64,000 nucleotides of DNA from Lanius collurio. Lineage: Eukaryota > Chordata > Aves > Passeriformes > Laniidae. Each line of letters starts with the position of its first letter. The first letter of the stretch is position 1. The translations under genes and the position numbers were made by a program. Location of the stretch: contig JACBWW010000004.1 of NCBI GenBank assembly GCA_020086605.1, forward strand, positions 14,172,932 through 14,236,931, given 5' to 3'. This document shows positions 1 to 14,144 of the stretch, one piece after another. The notes below the pieces were generated by a model. It saw only the letters and a program-made list of their open reading frames with translations, did no database searches and was not told the DNA's origin.

Positions 1-930
1 GTGATTAGTCATTCAAAAACAATTATGACCTCTCCACTTGCTGTTTGTTTCCTGATGTATACCTACTTATTCCACTAGCTATTTAAACATTTATAATAAC
101 AAGAAAAATATTTTTAAATAACTTTGGTAACTGGCTGCCATTAATAATCCCATAAAGGATCTAAAAATCTGACATTTTTTAACCTTGTTATTCTCATGAT
201 ATACTAAATTCATAAAGATACAGAACTCTTTAGACAAAGTTTATCCCAACAACCTTCACCTTCTGTGGTGAAAAAGGGAAACAATATTTATTTAAGAATA
301 GCAAATTTTACAGAAGAAAGAACAGTCCTAAGAATATGGGCATCTCTGAAAACCTACCACACATATACAAGCATAGTAGCCACTCTCTTTGATGCTCAGC
401 TCCTCAAAGTACATAAAGGTCTGCAAATACAAAGGAAGATACTGGATCCGTTGCCAACTGGTTAGTTGAGGATTTTTTAAGAATTAGGAGATTAGACAAA
501 AAGACACATTTAAGTGCTGATTCTTCCTTTTGGAAGCAAAACTGATTTGGAAAATATCCCTCATATAGATACCTCTAAGCTCTTAAACAATTTTTCTAAT
601 TCCTTTTCCTTAGGAATACTACAGAAAATTATTCTGTTGGCTGAAATATTTTAGTAAACAAATCTTTGCAATGAGTACTGCAAAGTAATACACAAAATCA
701 AATTTGAATTAATTTGAATCATCTTCAACACAAGCATTTACCTGATTCCAGTAGTTTTAGTCACTTAAAAAAATGCCAAAGGATAAATACCATATATCTT
801 ACTCTGATATTATAGCAGTGTTAATATTAGATGCCTGCAACTACTATTTCTTCTTTTAGTAACTTGGAAATAACAATTCCTTAATCTGATCCAAGAAAAG
901 GTGAGGTTTTTTTAATGGCAAGAAATAATT

Positions 931-950
931 AAATCAAATCAAATCAAACC
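931..950. repeat. (AATCA)n microsatellite, about 3.5 units
   Basis: A short run of the pentamer AATCA/AAATC repeats directly before decaying into A-rich sequence. It is a simple sequence repeat with no sign of function. Confidence 0.7.
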
Positions 951-1763
951 AAGCAAAAACCATATAAACAAAAATGAGACAAAATGAGGTAGATAAATTA
1001 TTACTCACAAAGCAGTTATCATCATCAGGTCAGAGTTCTTTAACATCTGCAGAGCCAGAGGAAACAAAGCATAACAAACAGAATCACATGGATTTTTTGA
1101 CTATTTTTAGCAGAAAAAGATTTGAAAGCAATTGGTAAATATTCTCATGTGAGCATTTGGGAACACTGAAATTCTAGACTTATTTTTAATTTTATTTTTA
1201 AATGGAAAGAAACCATTTAGAGCTGATGGAAGATGAAAATGTTTAAAATCACCAATTTCATCTATGTAGCTTTAAGACATTATTGATCTACTCCATCTTT
1301 GAAAAAAAAAAAATTTCTACCTTGGTTCCGAGGGTTTTGTTGTTTAAAGATGTGTGAAAAGGGGTTGATTTCTATATAACTGTGTTGCTCTACTAAGTTA
1401 TTTGAAACTAAGTCTAGTAGTTTTTATTTTTTTATAATACTTTTTATCTATTGCATGTTACAGCACCTTCTCTCTTCCTCAAGGTCCCTGTCTCTCCAGC
1501 AGTATATATTCAGCTCTTCTGACTGAGATTCAATAGATTCCCACATTGAATCACAGAAAATAAGCACATGCAAAACTTTCTGGAACTTTAAAACATAAAA
1601 TTTTATTAACACTAGGAACTTTTTAAAATGTGGAAATATTGTCATTAAAACTTATCAGTATTTTTTTCAAAAAATACTAAAATCAAAGATTTGGTACTTC
1701 CTAATAGATATTTCTTGCTATTTCTGTACTAGTTACCCACTTTTAATTTATAGGAGCATAACT

Positions 1764-1812
1764 GATGAGTCAGCTGATTCCAACTGGCTTAGAAATTCTA
1801 GATAATCTAGAA
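1764..1812. promoter_or_regulatory. AP-1/MARE-like site beside a TTCTAGA palindrome
   Basis: TGAGTCA, the textbook AP-1 (TRE) heptamer, lies at 1766-1772. Its extension TGAGTCAGC completes one half of a Maf recognition element and overlaps the E-box-like CAGCTG. About 25 bases downstream, 1796-1812 is a 17-base palindrome with arms TTCTAGAT and ATCTAGAA around a single base, resembling inverted heat-shock half-sites. These are exact sequence matches, but such sites occur by chance in 64 kb, so regulatory function is speculative. Confidence 0.2.
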
Positions 1813-2099
1813 GTGTTTGTAAATTAATGCAAATTAAAAATTTCAATTCCATGGACTTAAAAGTTGAGTTTCCCTTTTGAGTCCCAACTTTCTAACCTGT
1901 TGTTGTTGGACTGCTTTCATAAGCAAATTCCTGAATGCTAATGATTGCTTATTTTTCAATGTACACAGAAGAATTCAAACTATGCTGGCTCATGAATATA
2001 AAGGAGAGGCTGAGATCCCACGCAAACTCAGTTTTTAATTTTTTATCTATGCACTCTGTACTTGTACTGCAGCTGAAAATTTAGCATATTCTCTAAATT

Positions 2100-2145
2100 T
2101 GGATCATATTTATCATATTTGGATCATAAATCTGGATCATATTTA
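2100..2145. repeat. Degenerate tandem repeat of GGATCATATTT
   Basis: Three or four imperfect copies of an 11- to 15-base unit (TTTGGATCATATTT, TTTGGATCATAAA, CTGGATCATATTT) sit head to tail. This is probably a small slippage product. No coding or structural role is apparent. Confidence 0.65.
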
Positions 2146-3947
2146 ACCAAGAAGAGAAAAGTATTGTTTGAGGATCTTGCTTTTGGGTAAGACAGAACAA
2201 TTAATACACATATATGTAAATTATCATTCATTCAGAATGAGCCCTTGAAGAACTTATTAATTGCATTACTGTTAACTTATACTTTAGAATTCAATTATAA
2301 GATTAAACCAAGTTTTACCTGATTACTTATGAGTGTAAATAATACAACCTAATGATCATCATTAATACTAGATTGGCACCAGTATGCACAAAATTGTAGG
2401 CATAAATACAAATATAAATACATATACATATTTTATGTGCTTATAGAAATAAATATGTATCTTAGGAATTGTTAAAATGTTGTTTTCAGGGTTTTAGCCT
2501 GTAATATAGGTTATTTATTTTTTCCTAATCAAATATGTTTACAAAACATGACTCTCAGATTCTGCAAAACATGCTAATAAAAGTCTTATATCGAGTTCAT
2601 TAATGTGTCATGAAAATATTTTGTAGGCTTATTGATGGTAACATGTAGCATGAGATTGATCCATTTTTTCCATCCTTTTCAAAATGCCACTATGAAATGC
2701 TTCTGAAAACCTTCCATGTAAACTGGATTCCTTTCAGTTTCATTTGATGAAGATTCTGTTTTTCTTCTATTTTGATTATTTCTGTGTTTCATGAGCACAT
2801 GATTTCTTTATAGATCCATAGTCAATATATTACAGAAGGGTGGTTAAATCAGTCCCAATGGTGGTCTCAAGGTGCTGCAGCTATGCTGCTTTGAAGACCC
2901 AATAGAGCTGATTTAATTCAAAGACAACTAACCCAGACTCTTTACACCAAATGATGCTCAGTTACTTTGTTCCTATAACCTGGTGCCCCACGCAGCACAA
3001 AGCAAAGAGCTCATTTTAAAATGTCTTCTGGAAGAAAAAATGTAAATTTTTTTTTTGCTTGTTTTAACTCCTAGAAAGCCATTCTCATACATTGTTTACT
3101 TCAATTTTGGGTTAAAGGGAAATTAGGAATTCAGTCTCAGCTTTCAAATGCTGAATAGGTTTCTAGACAATGTATGCAATCTATAAATAAATAATTTTTT
3201 CATCAAAATACATTTAAATCCTAACTGCCTAATAAAATTTCTTACTTTGAATAAACATCATAATTTCCTTGATATTATATAATTAAACACATTCTCTTTG
3301 TTGAACCTTCTCTGATTTATCAATATTTTTTTCCAATAATATAGACTAAAACAAGACCCATGTTATAGCAACAACTCTACAGGACTCAATGATACAATGA
3401 ATATAATCATCCCATTTCTACTCAATGATCTATTATTTATGCCTGAGGATCACATTTGACCATAATATTATACTCAAAACGTTCATTCTGCTGTTGTCCA
3501 GCTTTTTCTAAAATGCCATCATTCATGTCACTGAAACACTGTATTGAAACCCAAGTCATGAAGAGAGCCCTACCATCACCTGATAGTCTCTGGGATATTT
3601 TAAATATGGGTATATATTTTTCCTACATTACTGTGTTTCAAAGTTAATTGAAAAATCATCAGCCAAGTCCTTCGTGGACAGAAGACATAAAGACATGATT
3701 ATTCAAGTTCAGTATATAAAGCAATGTAGACTTGCACCACTTTTTACTGTAAGATTAAAAACTTGATACTTACTGCAGGGATATGAATACATCCTCTCAA
3801 AACACAGAATAATTTAATTATTATTTTATTCATAGGACTAATAATAGCTTTATTTCCAACTGGTGTGTGACCAAACTAATTAAAGGAATCTCTTGTTTAT
3901 TATATGATTTTAAAACTAAATTTTATATTATTTATTCTGATCAGATG

Positions 3948-4260
3948 CAGAATCACAGAAAGGCTAAGGTTGGTAGGGGCCTCCTGAGACCAACTAATTC
4001 AAGTTTTCCACTCAAAGCAGGGTCAGTTATAGCAGGTTGCTCACACCTGGATCAAGTCAATTTTTAAATATCTCACAGACAGAGTGTCAAAAGAACACTC
4101 CAGATAACATATTCCAATGTTTGACTACTCTAATGAGTACACTGGTTTTTTACACATATTTTTCCTGGTGTTTTATTACTTACCTTATCTATAGTCTCTA
4201 ACATCCAGTCTAAGCTTTTCTTTAGCTATTGGCAGCTCTCCCTGCCCTCCATTACTCTGT
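3948..4260 (-). mobile_element. CR1 LINE 3'-end fragment, old and diverged
   Basis: On the plus strand the fragment opens with AGAATCACAGAAAGGC, followed by GGTTGGTAGGGGCC, AGCAGGGTCAG and AGCAGGTTGCTCA. This is the reverse complement of the usual bird CR1 3' end (a ...GGTTGGA...ATTCTGTGATTCT type tail), so the element reads on the minus strand. Similarity fades after about 4100 and is only hinted at to about 4260, so the far boundary is approximate. CR1 copies normally lack their 5' part, and this one fits. No reverse-transcriptase frame survives. Confidence 0.75.
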
Positions 4261-4730
4261 GTTTGTGTCTGTCTATATCGGTGTTATTATTATATACAGT
4301 GTCTACTGTTCTGATCTAAACTAGCTAATATTTTATTATCAATTCTTTTCTTCCTTTCTCTGTTTCAAACCAGAAAACAAACAAATTCCTCACTCCTCCA
4401 AATTAAACAAGACAGCCTCTGTGTGCATGTTTTGATGTGTGTTTTGTCATTAACAAGACTGTGGCTTCTGTGGACCTTTGGGACCCATCCATTCTGTATT
4501 TAAAACATTTCTCAGATGATTTGTTTTGGTTTTCCCATTGCTTTCGGTTAATGAATTTGTGTCTTTTAAAACATGAAATGACAAACATTTCTACCTTCAT
4601 TTTGGTACCCTAAGAGATGCTGTTCATCCATCAATACCATTTGGCTGACTTTTGCAATTGCTATGAAGACACTGGATTAACCTTAAGAAAATTTTCCCTG
4701 ATCTTGGACTTGTTAGGAATCTAAAATACT

Positions 4731-4779
4731 TTCTGAAAGGTAAGAATCAATTTTTTTTTTTTTTCTGAAAGAATCAATT
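4731..4779. repeat. Local duplication around a poly-T run
   Basis: The segment TTCTGAAAGGTAAGAATCAATT at 4731-4752 runs into a T tract ending at 4764 and is followed by a near-copy in which TTCTGAAAG and AATCAATT are fused directly (4763-4779). The second copy lacks the inner GTAAG-like bases. This looks like replication slippage with a poly-T expansion between the copies. Confidence 0.6.
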
Positions 4780-6963
4780 GGCATATGAAAATCCTCCCTA
4801 ATGACTTTTAGTAAGGTAGATCTTTAAACAATGCTAAATTACCGTGACCTCCTGTTTTGTTTTATTTTGCTTTTTCTTCTAAAGAGAGGGTCAGTATAAT
4901 GTTTTGACTTTTGATCCTGCATCAACAAATGTAATTCAAAATTTTATACAGACCTGATTTGAATGCCTTTGTTCATTAGATATTTAGACATTTAGATACT
5001 ATGGAGATTTCAGTGAAACTCTTTAATATTTCACTTGGTAATAGAATACACAAATTTACTTTGATAGGTGGTTTTGAAATAGCCTAATGGATAGCTCATG
5101 TTGTGTCTTCATTTTAAGTATGAACACAAAGAGTAAAAGAGTAAAGAAATTCTGCCTCTGTTGGCTGATATGAGTGAGCAAATATTGGTATTTGTACAGT
5201 TAGATGTTTAAGATGTGATATGTCATATCAATGGCATCTTGACAGAAATGTGCTACTGAGGTTCTTGGGATTTGAATTTGAATAGAAGGTAATTGAAAGA
5301 CAAGGAGGTGCATCCTCTTTAAGTTGTAAAAGTAGCATAATATTACTCATGTACCAAAAATATAAATAAAGAGATGTAGTAAAGAAAATAAAGAGAAGAC
5401 AGAAAAAGAAGGTTGAATGTTTATCAGGTTGCATACATATCTGAGATGAGACATGTAAGCCTTTAGAAGAATTAGTAAAAGGCAGGATGTTATCAGCTAG
5501 GTCTTATCATCTAAGGTTTTGTGAGTTTTACTGATCTGAAATCATTGTAAGTAAACCTTCACCTTTCAAAATCAATATCAGAAATAGCATTATGCTTCAT
5601 TTTTGGAATAGCTGATAATGCTATCAAGGAAAGAAAATTAATTTGAACTTGATCTATACTACCTAGATGTTGTCTGAAACACATTGTCACTGGTTCCAAA
5701 TATAAATGGAAATCTTTTCTTTACTTTTAGTATTTTTTTATCTTTTCTACTGTATGATAATCTCAGTTAGCAGCCTAGTGCCTTTTGCAATTAACATCTT
5801 TAGTCTGGAAAAGGAGAGGAGCACTTCTAGGACATGATGAAAAGAATGACTGGAAATTTTTAACAGGATGCAAAAATTGAAATCTAAGCTACAGTAGCCT
5901 TATATTAGAGAAAAAGAAGTTTAGAATAAAGACCCCTATGGGGTATATCAATTTTACTGCTGTAGTTTAGGTAAATAAATGAGATATTTATTTCTAAATT
6001 GTGAAAGATGTGATTATTTTAAATAAACACAAGTGCAATGCTGTTAAAGAGAAGGGGAGGCAGTTTGCCAAGAAAATGAAAACCTTGAACTACTCACTGT
6101 ACAAAAGCAATGTGGGTTTTAATTCCTTCACATTTGAATTAAGACATATGTTGCCCCTTGTAACTCACACTGTACCTGTTGAAGGCATCCTTTATCTGGC
6201 TGCTTTTAAAAGTGTTATGCAGTCTCAGACAACCTCTAATGTTACCTTTACAGTACAAGGCAGCATTATAATGGCAAAAGGAAACTAAAACTCAAGAGCT
6301 TAGTTTATTCTGTGACCAAATTTGTTTGCTGCTATTCAAGTTGAATAGTTCCTTATACTGAAATTAATCCCATTAGAATCCCAAGATGAAATCTTGTCTA
6401 CTTTGAAATCAGTGATAAAACTCTGCTGGATTTTAATGAATGCTGAATTTCATGAGCATAAAGTATCTGGAGCAAAAAGAAAGAAGGCTTAAAAGCATAA
6501 TGAATAATGTTGACTTCATGATAAGTGAAATTCTGATTGCTGCCTTTTAAGTCTGCCCAATCACTTCTCCTTTTAAAAAGCTATTTTTAAAACTAATATA
6601 CTTGCAATTTTAAGCAGATAGTACCTAAAGGATTCACAGCTGTACGCTCAAAATGCTATTTGTAGAGGCAAAATCAAATGCCTATTTCTACAAGTGATCT
6701 TTACATAAGGTATTGCAACCCATATTGACTCCAACTTTGAACATTTATCAAGATGCCTCCTCAATGTGACTCTAACATCTTTTCTCGCTATTTTCTGTAC
6801 AAAGCACAGAGAGACAAATAAGAAGAGGAATTCTAAATTTGCACTGAAGTACCTATGCTTTCTCTAAAACAAGCACGATGTCTGGACACTTCTGCAGCAC
6901 AGGAAATTATTTTCTAAAGACAGTGTTTACAAAGTTGCTCAAAAAGTGAAGGAGAAGATTTAC

Positions 6964-6979
6964 TTTTTTTTTTTTTTTT
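6964..6979. repeat. Poly-T run, 16 bases
   Basis: An uninterrupted T homopolymer in spacer. No CR1 or SINE body abuts it, so it is not obviously the tail of a retroposon. Confidence 0.85.
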
Positions 6980-9035
6980 AATTAGAAAAGGCTCAACACA
7001 ACAGTTCTTCAGATTTTGAATTACATACGGATGATTTCAGTTTCTAGGCAGGAAAACAGTGACAGTTGAACTCTAGTTTTATGTGACTCTTCACACATGG
7101 TAAAATAACATGGCTCACCCTTGTCTCCATTATGAAATTGAACATGGTTTACCACAATAGAGTCAGGTTTAGCCAATTAGACCAACGAACTTTTGCCTGT
7201 ATATTTAGCAAATATTGAGGTATCATTCCAACAAAGTAGATGTGGAATGTCATTTATACAAAGAGTTTCTCCAAAATTTGAGCTGCTCTTGGAGGAAAAC
7301 AGGCTGCGCCAACAGCTTCTTCAAATCAGTGGATTTAACAGTTTGTTATTTCACAAACCCTGAAAACAGTAAGATACAGGAGCAAGGTAGAGACAGATAC
7401 TAAACAATAAAAAGCTTGGTTTCTAAAACTGTATGCATATTAGAACAGATGTTTGCTTAGGTATTTTAGCATGTGAGAGAAACCTATTGGATAACTTCTA
7501 AATAACACTTTATGAATTCACAGTTCAATCTAGAGGAAATAAATCAATAAAAATAAAGAAATATCAGTATAAAACCATCACTCCAAGGAAAAACCTGAGC
7601 ATAAAACCAATTAAGATTCTGCACTCTTAGCACTAGAATTTTTTTAGTAGCTTAAATGGCAGAACTATTTGTTGATTAATACAGAGGTAAGAAAAAGCTG
7701 AAAGATTTCTAAGTGTAACAGTACAGACTCGTGTATGTGGACTGTTCCCTTCATCTCAAAGCTGATTTAAGGAATAGGTTAGTGGGTAGTATATCTCAGC
7801 AATCCATAATGGAAAACCAAGTAATCAACATAAACATACCAACAACACTTAGGAACTTAGTCATAACTAACTACACTTTAGTTGTGACATTTCTATGACT
7901 TCAGCATGGAATTCTCCATAAGAAAATTTTGTTCACTTAAAACCACCATAACATCACAAAAAGCTAGCAGTGCAATATTTCTACACAAGAAACATATTTT
8001 TGTCAGAGAAGGGAAAATCTATTTACTATTATTATTAGAAAGTCAGATGCTATCTTAACCATGTTTTCCATGCATTCACAGGAAAAGAGATTGAATTATC
8101 CATTTCCAATTAAATAAACTGTCTTTTAAAAATATAGATGTTCTCATTTTAGCAAATGCCATAATAACAGGACTATACATTCTACATGGATCCGTATATG
8201 CAAGCTTTTACTGATTTTTTTTTTTTCATCCTTAGCAATATTGTGGTATTCTAATAACAAGACAAAAATAGCCTCTAACTAAAGGAATTTTTATGTCTGC
8301 TGTAGCATCACTTTTTCCATATCAGCCTCATTAAAGAGAATCAGTATCTGACTTCAGACTGTGCTGGAAGCAGAACATTCAATGACCCGAGTAAGCCAAA
8401 AAGTATTGTGCACATTTGCACTAGGGAACCCAGTGGTGCTAAGGAGCTTTATGATGAGCTAGGGGAAATCATCATGAAATATAACACTGTATTCTAGGCC
8501 TCTGTGAAATGATTATCTTCTTGCACCACTTAAAATATGTTTTCCTGAGGTGAAGTCAATGAACTCAACAGAGCAGGAGGAGGTCCAGTTCTCATTGACT
8601 TTCCATCTTGCCTTATCTTCTTTCCCTATTTTTTAAAGGAATATCCTACCTTCCTTCAAATAAAGTATGGATTAATGTAATGTAATCCCATAGAAATGAC
8701 TATATGTATCTATAAATTCTAAATCCAATAAAAAATTGATTTTGTTCTGTAAATTTTTACATTCCCCTCTATTTTGTAACACTACAAAAGGAGCATAATT
8801 TTTGTACGTTTTTTTGCTTAAATGATGTAAAATTATCTCTGGAGATTCTGCAAAGGAAGGCTATTGGTAAGGAGCAGGTATGGGGAACAAGACAACAGGC
8901 TGTACTGCAAAACTTGGAAATATTCCACTTGATATTAGGTCTCTGTTAACAATCCAGGGATTAATGAACCTTGGACAGTGAGTTACCGATGTACTGTTCC
9001 TCTTTGATATTACCACCAAGAGCTATTTAGCAGAA

Positions 9036-9054
9036 TTTTTTTTTTTTTTTTTTT
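9036..9054. repeat. Poly-T run, 19 bases
   Basis: An uninterrupted T homopolymer in non-coding sequence. No recognisable retroposon body lies on either side. Confidence 0.85.
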
Positions 9055-9406
9055 CCTAATGAAGCTTCTCTGGACAAATTAAGAGGAAAACAGACTTTCT
9101 AACAGCTAAAAGACCTTTACAAGTTTTAAAATCAGCCTTTGAGAGAGTGAAAAAAATATAAAAAATAAGAAACTGAAGCAAAAACATTTCCCCGATCATT
9201 AAAAAAATGAACATATTTACCACATTGATAGTGTTATGAGAAAGAGCATCTAGACCATAAAGAAGACAGATGGGATTGAAACATGGAATAAGAAACAGAT
9301 GGAGATAAAGATTTGCACATGTAAGTGAAGGAAACTTTTTTAATGTTTACTCAGAACAAGGGCCTCTATCTACAAGTTTTTATGGGGTGAGAGGACTGGT
9401 AGATTT

Positions 9407-9422
9407 AAAAAAAAAAAAAAAA
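9407..9422. repeat. Poly-A run, 16 bases
   Basis: An uninterrupted A homopolymer. There is no AATAAA at the right distance upstream and no gene-like sequence before it, so a processed-pseudogene tail is not supported. Confidence 0.85.
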
Positions 9423-12400
9423 GGCAGTGAGGAAGAGAATGTCCAGCTTTGAACTGATTGTGTCTTTGAGTGACATCAACCCCAGTGTCTTAAAGTTAAT
9501 GTCTTTCTGATGTTTTTTTCCTATAATGAGTGATCTTAGAGATGGAAACTGATAGTCTTAGAGAGGGAAATACTTTATTCAGACTGAGGAAAATGTGGAC
9601 AAAGACAGTGTGAATATCCACTGACTTTTGCTGGATATTTTTACCATCACTGACAGGAAATGAAGTCCTTAAACAACAGGTGGATATTTCAGTTTTCATG
9701 GTCCATACACAGTCTTGAGAAATTGTCAGATAGCTCCCATTACACAGGTAAATTTCAAGATCTAAACACCTCTTTATATTTATATATTAAATATTAAGCT
9801 ATCTGATATCAAAACTATTAACACAGTAGCCATTGGCAGGGCTGAAGACTGAAGACTCAAATACACTTTGTAAATCTGCTACAATATTTGTATTCATCTG
9901 GCATGGAAAGCAGAATTACCATTTAACACAATCTTCAACTGCAGGTTATTTTTCATATTTTTTAATGAAATATAAGGATATATATTTAAAAAGACAGAAG
10001 AGAATTAGCATAAATAGTATTATTTCCAACTGAGATTAACAATCCTACTGTCACAGAGTAAGCAATAGAAAGGAATCACTGGACCTCACCTTGAAGTATC
10101 TGGGATGAGTTATAACTCATGTTTCCAATGAGAAATAGAGAGCATAACATTTCAATTGTTCATAAAAGAATTACGTTACTGTTGCTTTGACACAATTAAT
10201 AAAACTGGAATTTTAGCTGGATCACTGTGACTGTGACACTTTTTCTTGCAAAAAAATGTCATCTATGATTAGCACAAGCCAGTGAATATTGTGGATTATC
10301 CTGAATTAGATATATCCTTCAAAAAAGTCTGGAAATTACTTCAGAAATCTTGAGCAAGTTGTTTGGAACTCATGAAGTTACGACAAGACAGGACAGCCTA
10401 AGAGACTTAAGAAAACTAAGTACAAACATTTAAGAGGAGAAACAATGAAGAGTCTCACTGTGAAAAAGAATAAACAGGCAGAACATGAACAGGAATAAAC
10501 AAACATATCCCAACATTGCTGAAATGAGAGTGATCTGAATGCCAAAGACTCACCAGAGCCAGAACAGCCATTCTACTTTCAGATTATTTCAGTTTACTTG
10601 GGAGCTCAGTTTTTCTTATTTTTCTTTCCATACTTCAGCAAAACATGTAACTGAGAGCTTTTGTATTTCAGCTTTTTCTCTCCCAGCTTTTGTAACATGA
10701 TGTGTTTGTCTCACTCTTTGCTGGTGTGACACTGACACATCAAACAAAAGGACAAGAGGAGCTCTGCCATCTCACTTGATACTGTGAATTTTAAGGCTAA
10801 TTTCACAAGTAAAGTTTGAATTTTTTACTCTAATATGTATCTAATTTTCCAACCTTCCTAAAAAACTCCAATGAAATAATTCACATACAATTTTTTTTCC
10901 AGTAAGTCCTTTCTAATCATGTGCTATCAGCCAGCTGAGCTCCCCATTAATCCAGCCTTTCCAGAGGAACAGCACTGGCTGATCACACCTTGTAACATAA
11001 ATCAACAGAAATTCCCTCCTCTCCAAATACGTACAGGCATAGAGAAGCCTCTGAAAGTCTTCTCTAGAGAGGATTCTCATAAACACTTTTAATCTTTCTC
11101 TTGGCCATATAGATAGCTAAATTAGATGTGTCAAATATCTGACCATCTGTTATTCCCAAAAACTCAGAGTATGAAACTGCAATAACGTATCTCTAGTTAA
11201 TGTCATATGCTGGATGAATGATATGTCCTGCTCTTGTGGAGATAATTCAGACATGGGAGATATGGAATCTTTCCCCTACAATGCAGTGTTTGTAAACACT
11301 CAGAGTCCCTCTTGAATTCATTAGACTAAATTTAAGTATGAACAGGTTTTCTTATGCAAAGGAATAAACAGAAGACAAAATTCTACCAAAATCAGTACAG
11401 GAATCCCATGTTTTACACTTCTGAAGTCTTCAGATTCTTCATTACTTCCAAACTTCCAGGCTTCTGAAAAATGTAAATTGCTTTGGAAGATATTAATCTA
11501 TTATCTTTCAATTTTACATACCACTTTCTAACAAAACAGAAATTATGATTTATGCCTATGGTAGCATGAATAAATTTACTATGTTACCTAATAAAATCTA
11601 ATATATCAATCCATTATTTACAGACACTTCTAAAGGTGTCAACATACCAATTTTTGAGGTCACCAAAAGGGAATTTCTGAGTCTATTTTTTTCCATTCAT
11701 TAGAATGGAAAGTTACAAAGGTTTTTGCTGTATTTAAATTACACCATTTAGCTTTAACATCCAAGAACTGCAAATTCTATTCCAAAAACTAAGCCTATGC
11801 CTTTTTTTCAAGTTTGAATTTTCAAAGTTTAAAGACTTCAGTTATGAGAATTATATTCTAGGATATTAATATAATTGCAACTTTACCACCTAATTTCAGT
11901 AACTTCAGCAATTTTCATTAATAGCAAAAAGGGCAGAATTGTGAGATAATTAACACACCTTGGCCCACAAGAAGTGTAGAACAGAATATCGTTCATGAAG
12001 AAGAGTTGATTTTTTGAATAGTTTCCAGATCCAGACCTGGAAGTCTACAAACACACGATCTGACTAATCTGCCAACAGTGCATCGAGCAGTCAGGCCCCA
12101 AAGCTCCAGCATCCAGTGCCTCTTCAGATGCCTCTAGGTACAAGGGCTGTCATTTCAGAATGTGCAGGATGCCAATGGTGTCTTTAACACCTCCAAAACT
12201 ACATCTTGGGCACACCATGCCAAGCATAGATTAGAACGTTTAAACAGCAGAATTCCTTCTTGACATCACAGGATTTCAATGGCCCTTGACAGGAATTTAT
12301 GTTAATTCAAATTTCGCAAAACATGTGCAGATGCCCACTATCCTCATTTTAGCTTCCACAGTGTACAATTTTCCAAGCCACTGTAGTTAAAAATATAATC

Positions 12401-12573
12401 TTACAGTTTGTATGTTGAGCTTTGCACACATTTAATCCTGATTTACATGAGTGGACAAAGCATGGCTATGGAAAAGTGTTTTTGAATGTGATATTTCCTT
12501 TGTAAATTACAATAGAGGAGAGGTGAAAACAGTAACAGACATTAGTACAAAGATCAATACAATTCTTATCTAA

Positions 12574-12611
12574 AATACTTGAGTCCACCTTGTCAATACT
12601 TGAGTCCACCT
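12574..12611. repeat. Perfect 17-base direct repeat, 21-base period
   Basis: The 17-mer AATACTTGAGTCCACCT is present at 12574-12590 and again at 12595-12611, separated by TGTC. The copies are identical, so the duplication is probably recent. No function is apparent. Confidence 0.85.
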
Positions 12612-14144
12612 GCAGATAAAATTCTTCATAATCCAATTATGTAGAAAAAAGCATTTATGAGGACAAATTCTATTTTTTTGCAAGTCTTGTAATAACCTGG
12701 CATTCAAAATCTTACTTAGCATTATTACTTATGAATATGGTTTTGTTTTTCAGCTCTGGAAGGGGATGGGTAAAGTGATCACTACACATCAAAAAAAAAA
12801 AATAATAACTTAGTAACATGTAGTAATTCAATTCCTTTCAACTATTTTCGCATTCAGAAAATTAATATAATTTTAATATCACCTGCAGGTAAGATACCTC
12901 ATAAGCTGTACTTCCCCTGTCTAAACAGCTAATTAGTAACAGTAGAGTAGTGAAATTAAAGATATAATATGTGATACCAAAAAACCTTATTCTCTAACAT
13001 TTTGTCAAGTGGTTTTTTTTGGGAATAAGCAGAAGAACAATGGGGCAACTGTAGTGAATTCAATTGCTTGAAGTACAGCTTAAAAAACATCACAGAAAAG
13101 GTGTGTCTGTCAGAGAAGGTCTTCTAGGCCTTAAACCAATCCTTTCAGGATGTTTGCACTTGGGAAATTGTCACATATTGGAATTTTATAACATTAAGGT
13201 CAAGCTGAAAATAGACTCAGCAAAATGTTTAAGAGTCAAGTTGATTTCAACATTTGGAAGCATCAGTGACAGCATTTCTTCACAATTATTTCCATACAAG
13301 CTAAGAGGTTGAGAATCCTTCAGAAAGCTCTATTACCAATATAAACAAAAGAACTGTCTTCATATTTGTACAAAGAAAAAGCCTGTCAAGTAAGCCACTG
13401 ACAGATCCAACAATACATGATGCTACATTTTCGTCATTTACAGTTACTATATTCTGATTTCAAGAGTTAGAGAGGACGCTGTATATTACAGAGAACATTA
13501 TTGAAGCTTGAGTATTTTCTTTAGACACATAATCTGAGTATAGAATAAAGAGCAAATACAATGGACGAAACCATCTGTTACTCTGAAACTAACTCAGAAG
13601 GTTTTATTGTGTGAAAAAGGACACAAAAACTGGTCTAGGGTGAAGGTATGTTGTTGGTTTTTTCCTTTCCAAAGAATTTATTATTCTGCCAGATACAGAC
13701 TTAGCCTTTAAGGAATTGCTTCATAAACTTAATTAAACACATTAATCCTTTAAAAGACAAATTAATGTTCTAAGTGATTGGTACAGCCAAGAGAGTTGAA
13801 CTATAAATTCTGCTAAGCAGGTGTATTCCATCTTTCTTTTCCTTCCTTTTTTCTCCCTTTTTAATTATCTTGCTTTGATTCGTGTCTTCTATATCATTTA
13901 AAATAAAGGACAATTTTATAAATTGGGAAAACAAGCTTTGATTATAGCTTCTGGACTTTAAAATAAAAGAATCTATTTTTGAGACAACTTTAATTATGTG
14001 ACATATTTGAAATATTAGTTGCTTCATTTCATTGCTTCATCTTTTTATAATGAAATAGGATAGACGGTGGAAAGACCAGGATATTTTCATATTAAGAAGA
14101 TGTATTTGAAAAGTTTCAGCAGGGATTTAGTTTTATTGTAACTT

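Larger units (their letters stand above)
1..3946. other. A+T-rich non-coding spacer
   Basis: No gene is supported here. The open frames are short (about 66 codons at most) and their translations look like random A+T-rich sequence. The stretch contains a pentanucleotide run near 931-950, a degenerate tandem repeat near 2100-2145 and a palindrome at 1796-1812, listed separately. I see no recognisable transposon in it. It could be intergenic or deep intronic; the sequence does not distinguish these. Confidence 0.7.

Noticed and set aside
6001..6288. 95-codon plus-strand open frame
   Set aside because: It starts at GTG, has no recognisable domain, signal or upstream context, and reads like A+T-rich chance sequence. 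A frame of this length is expected by chance in 64 kb.
9407..9422. Poly-A considered as a processed-pseudogene tail
   Set aside because: There is no AATAAA at the right distance and no gene-like sequence upstream.
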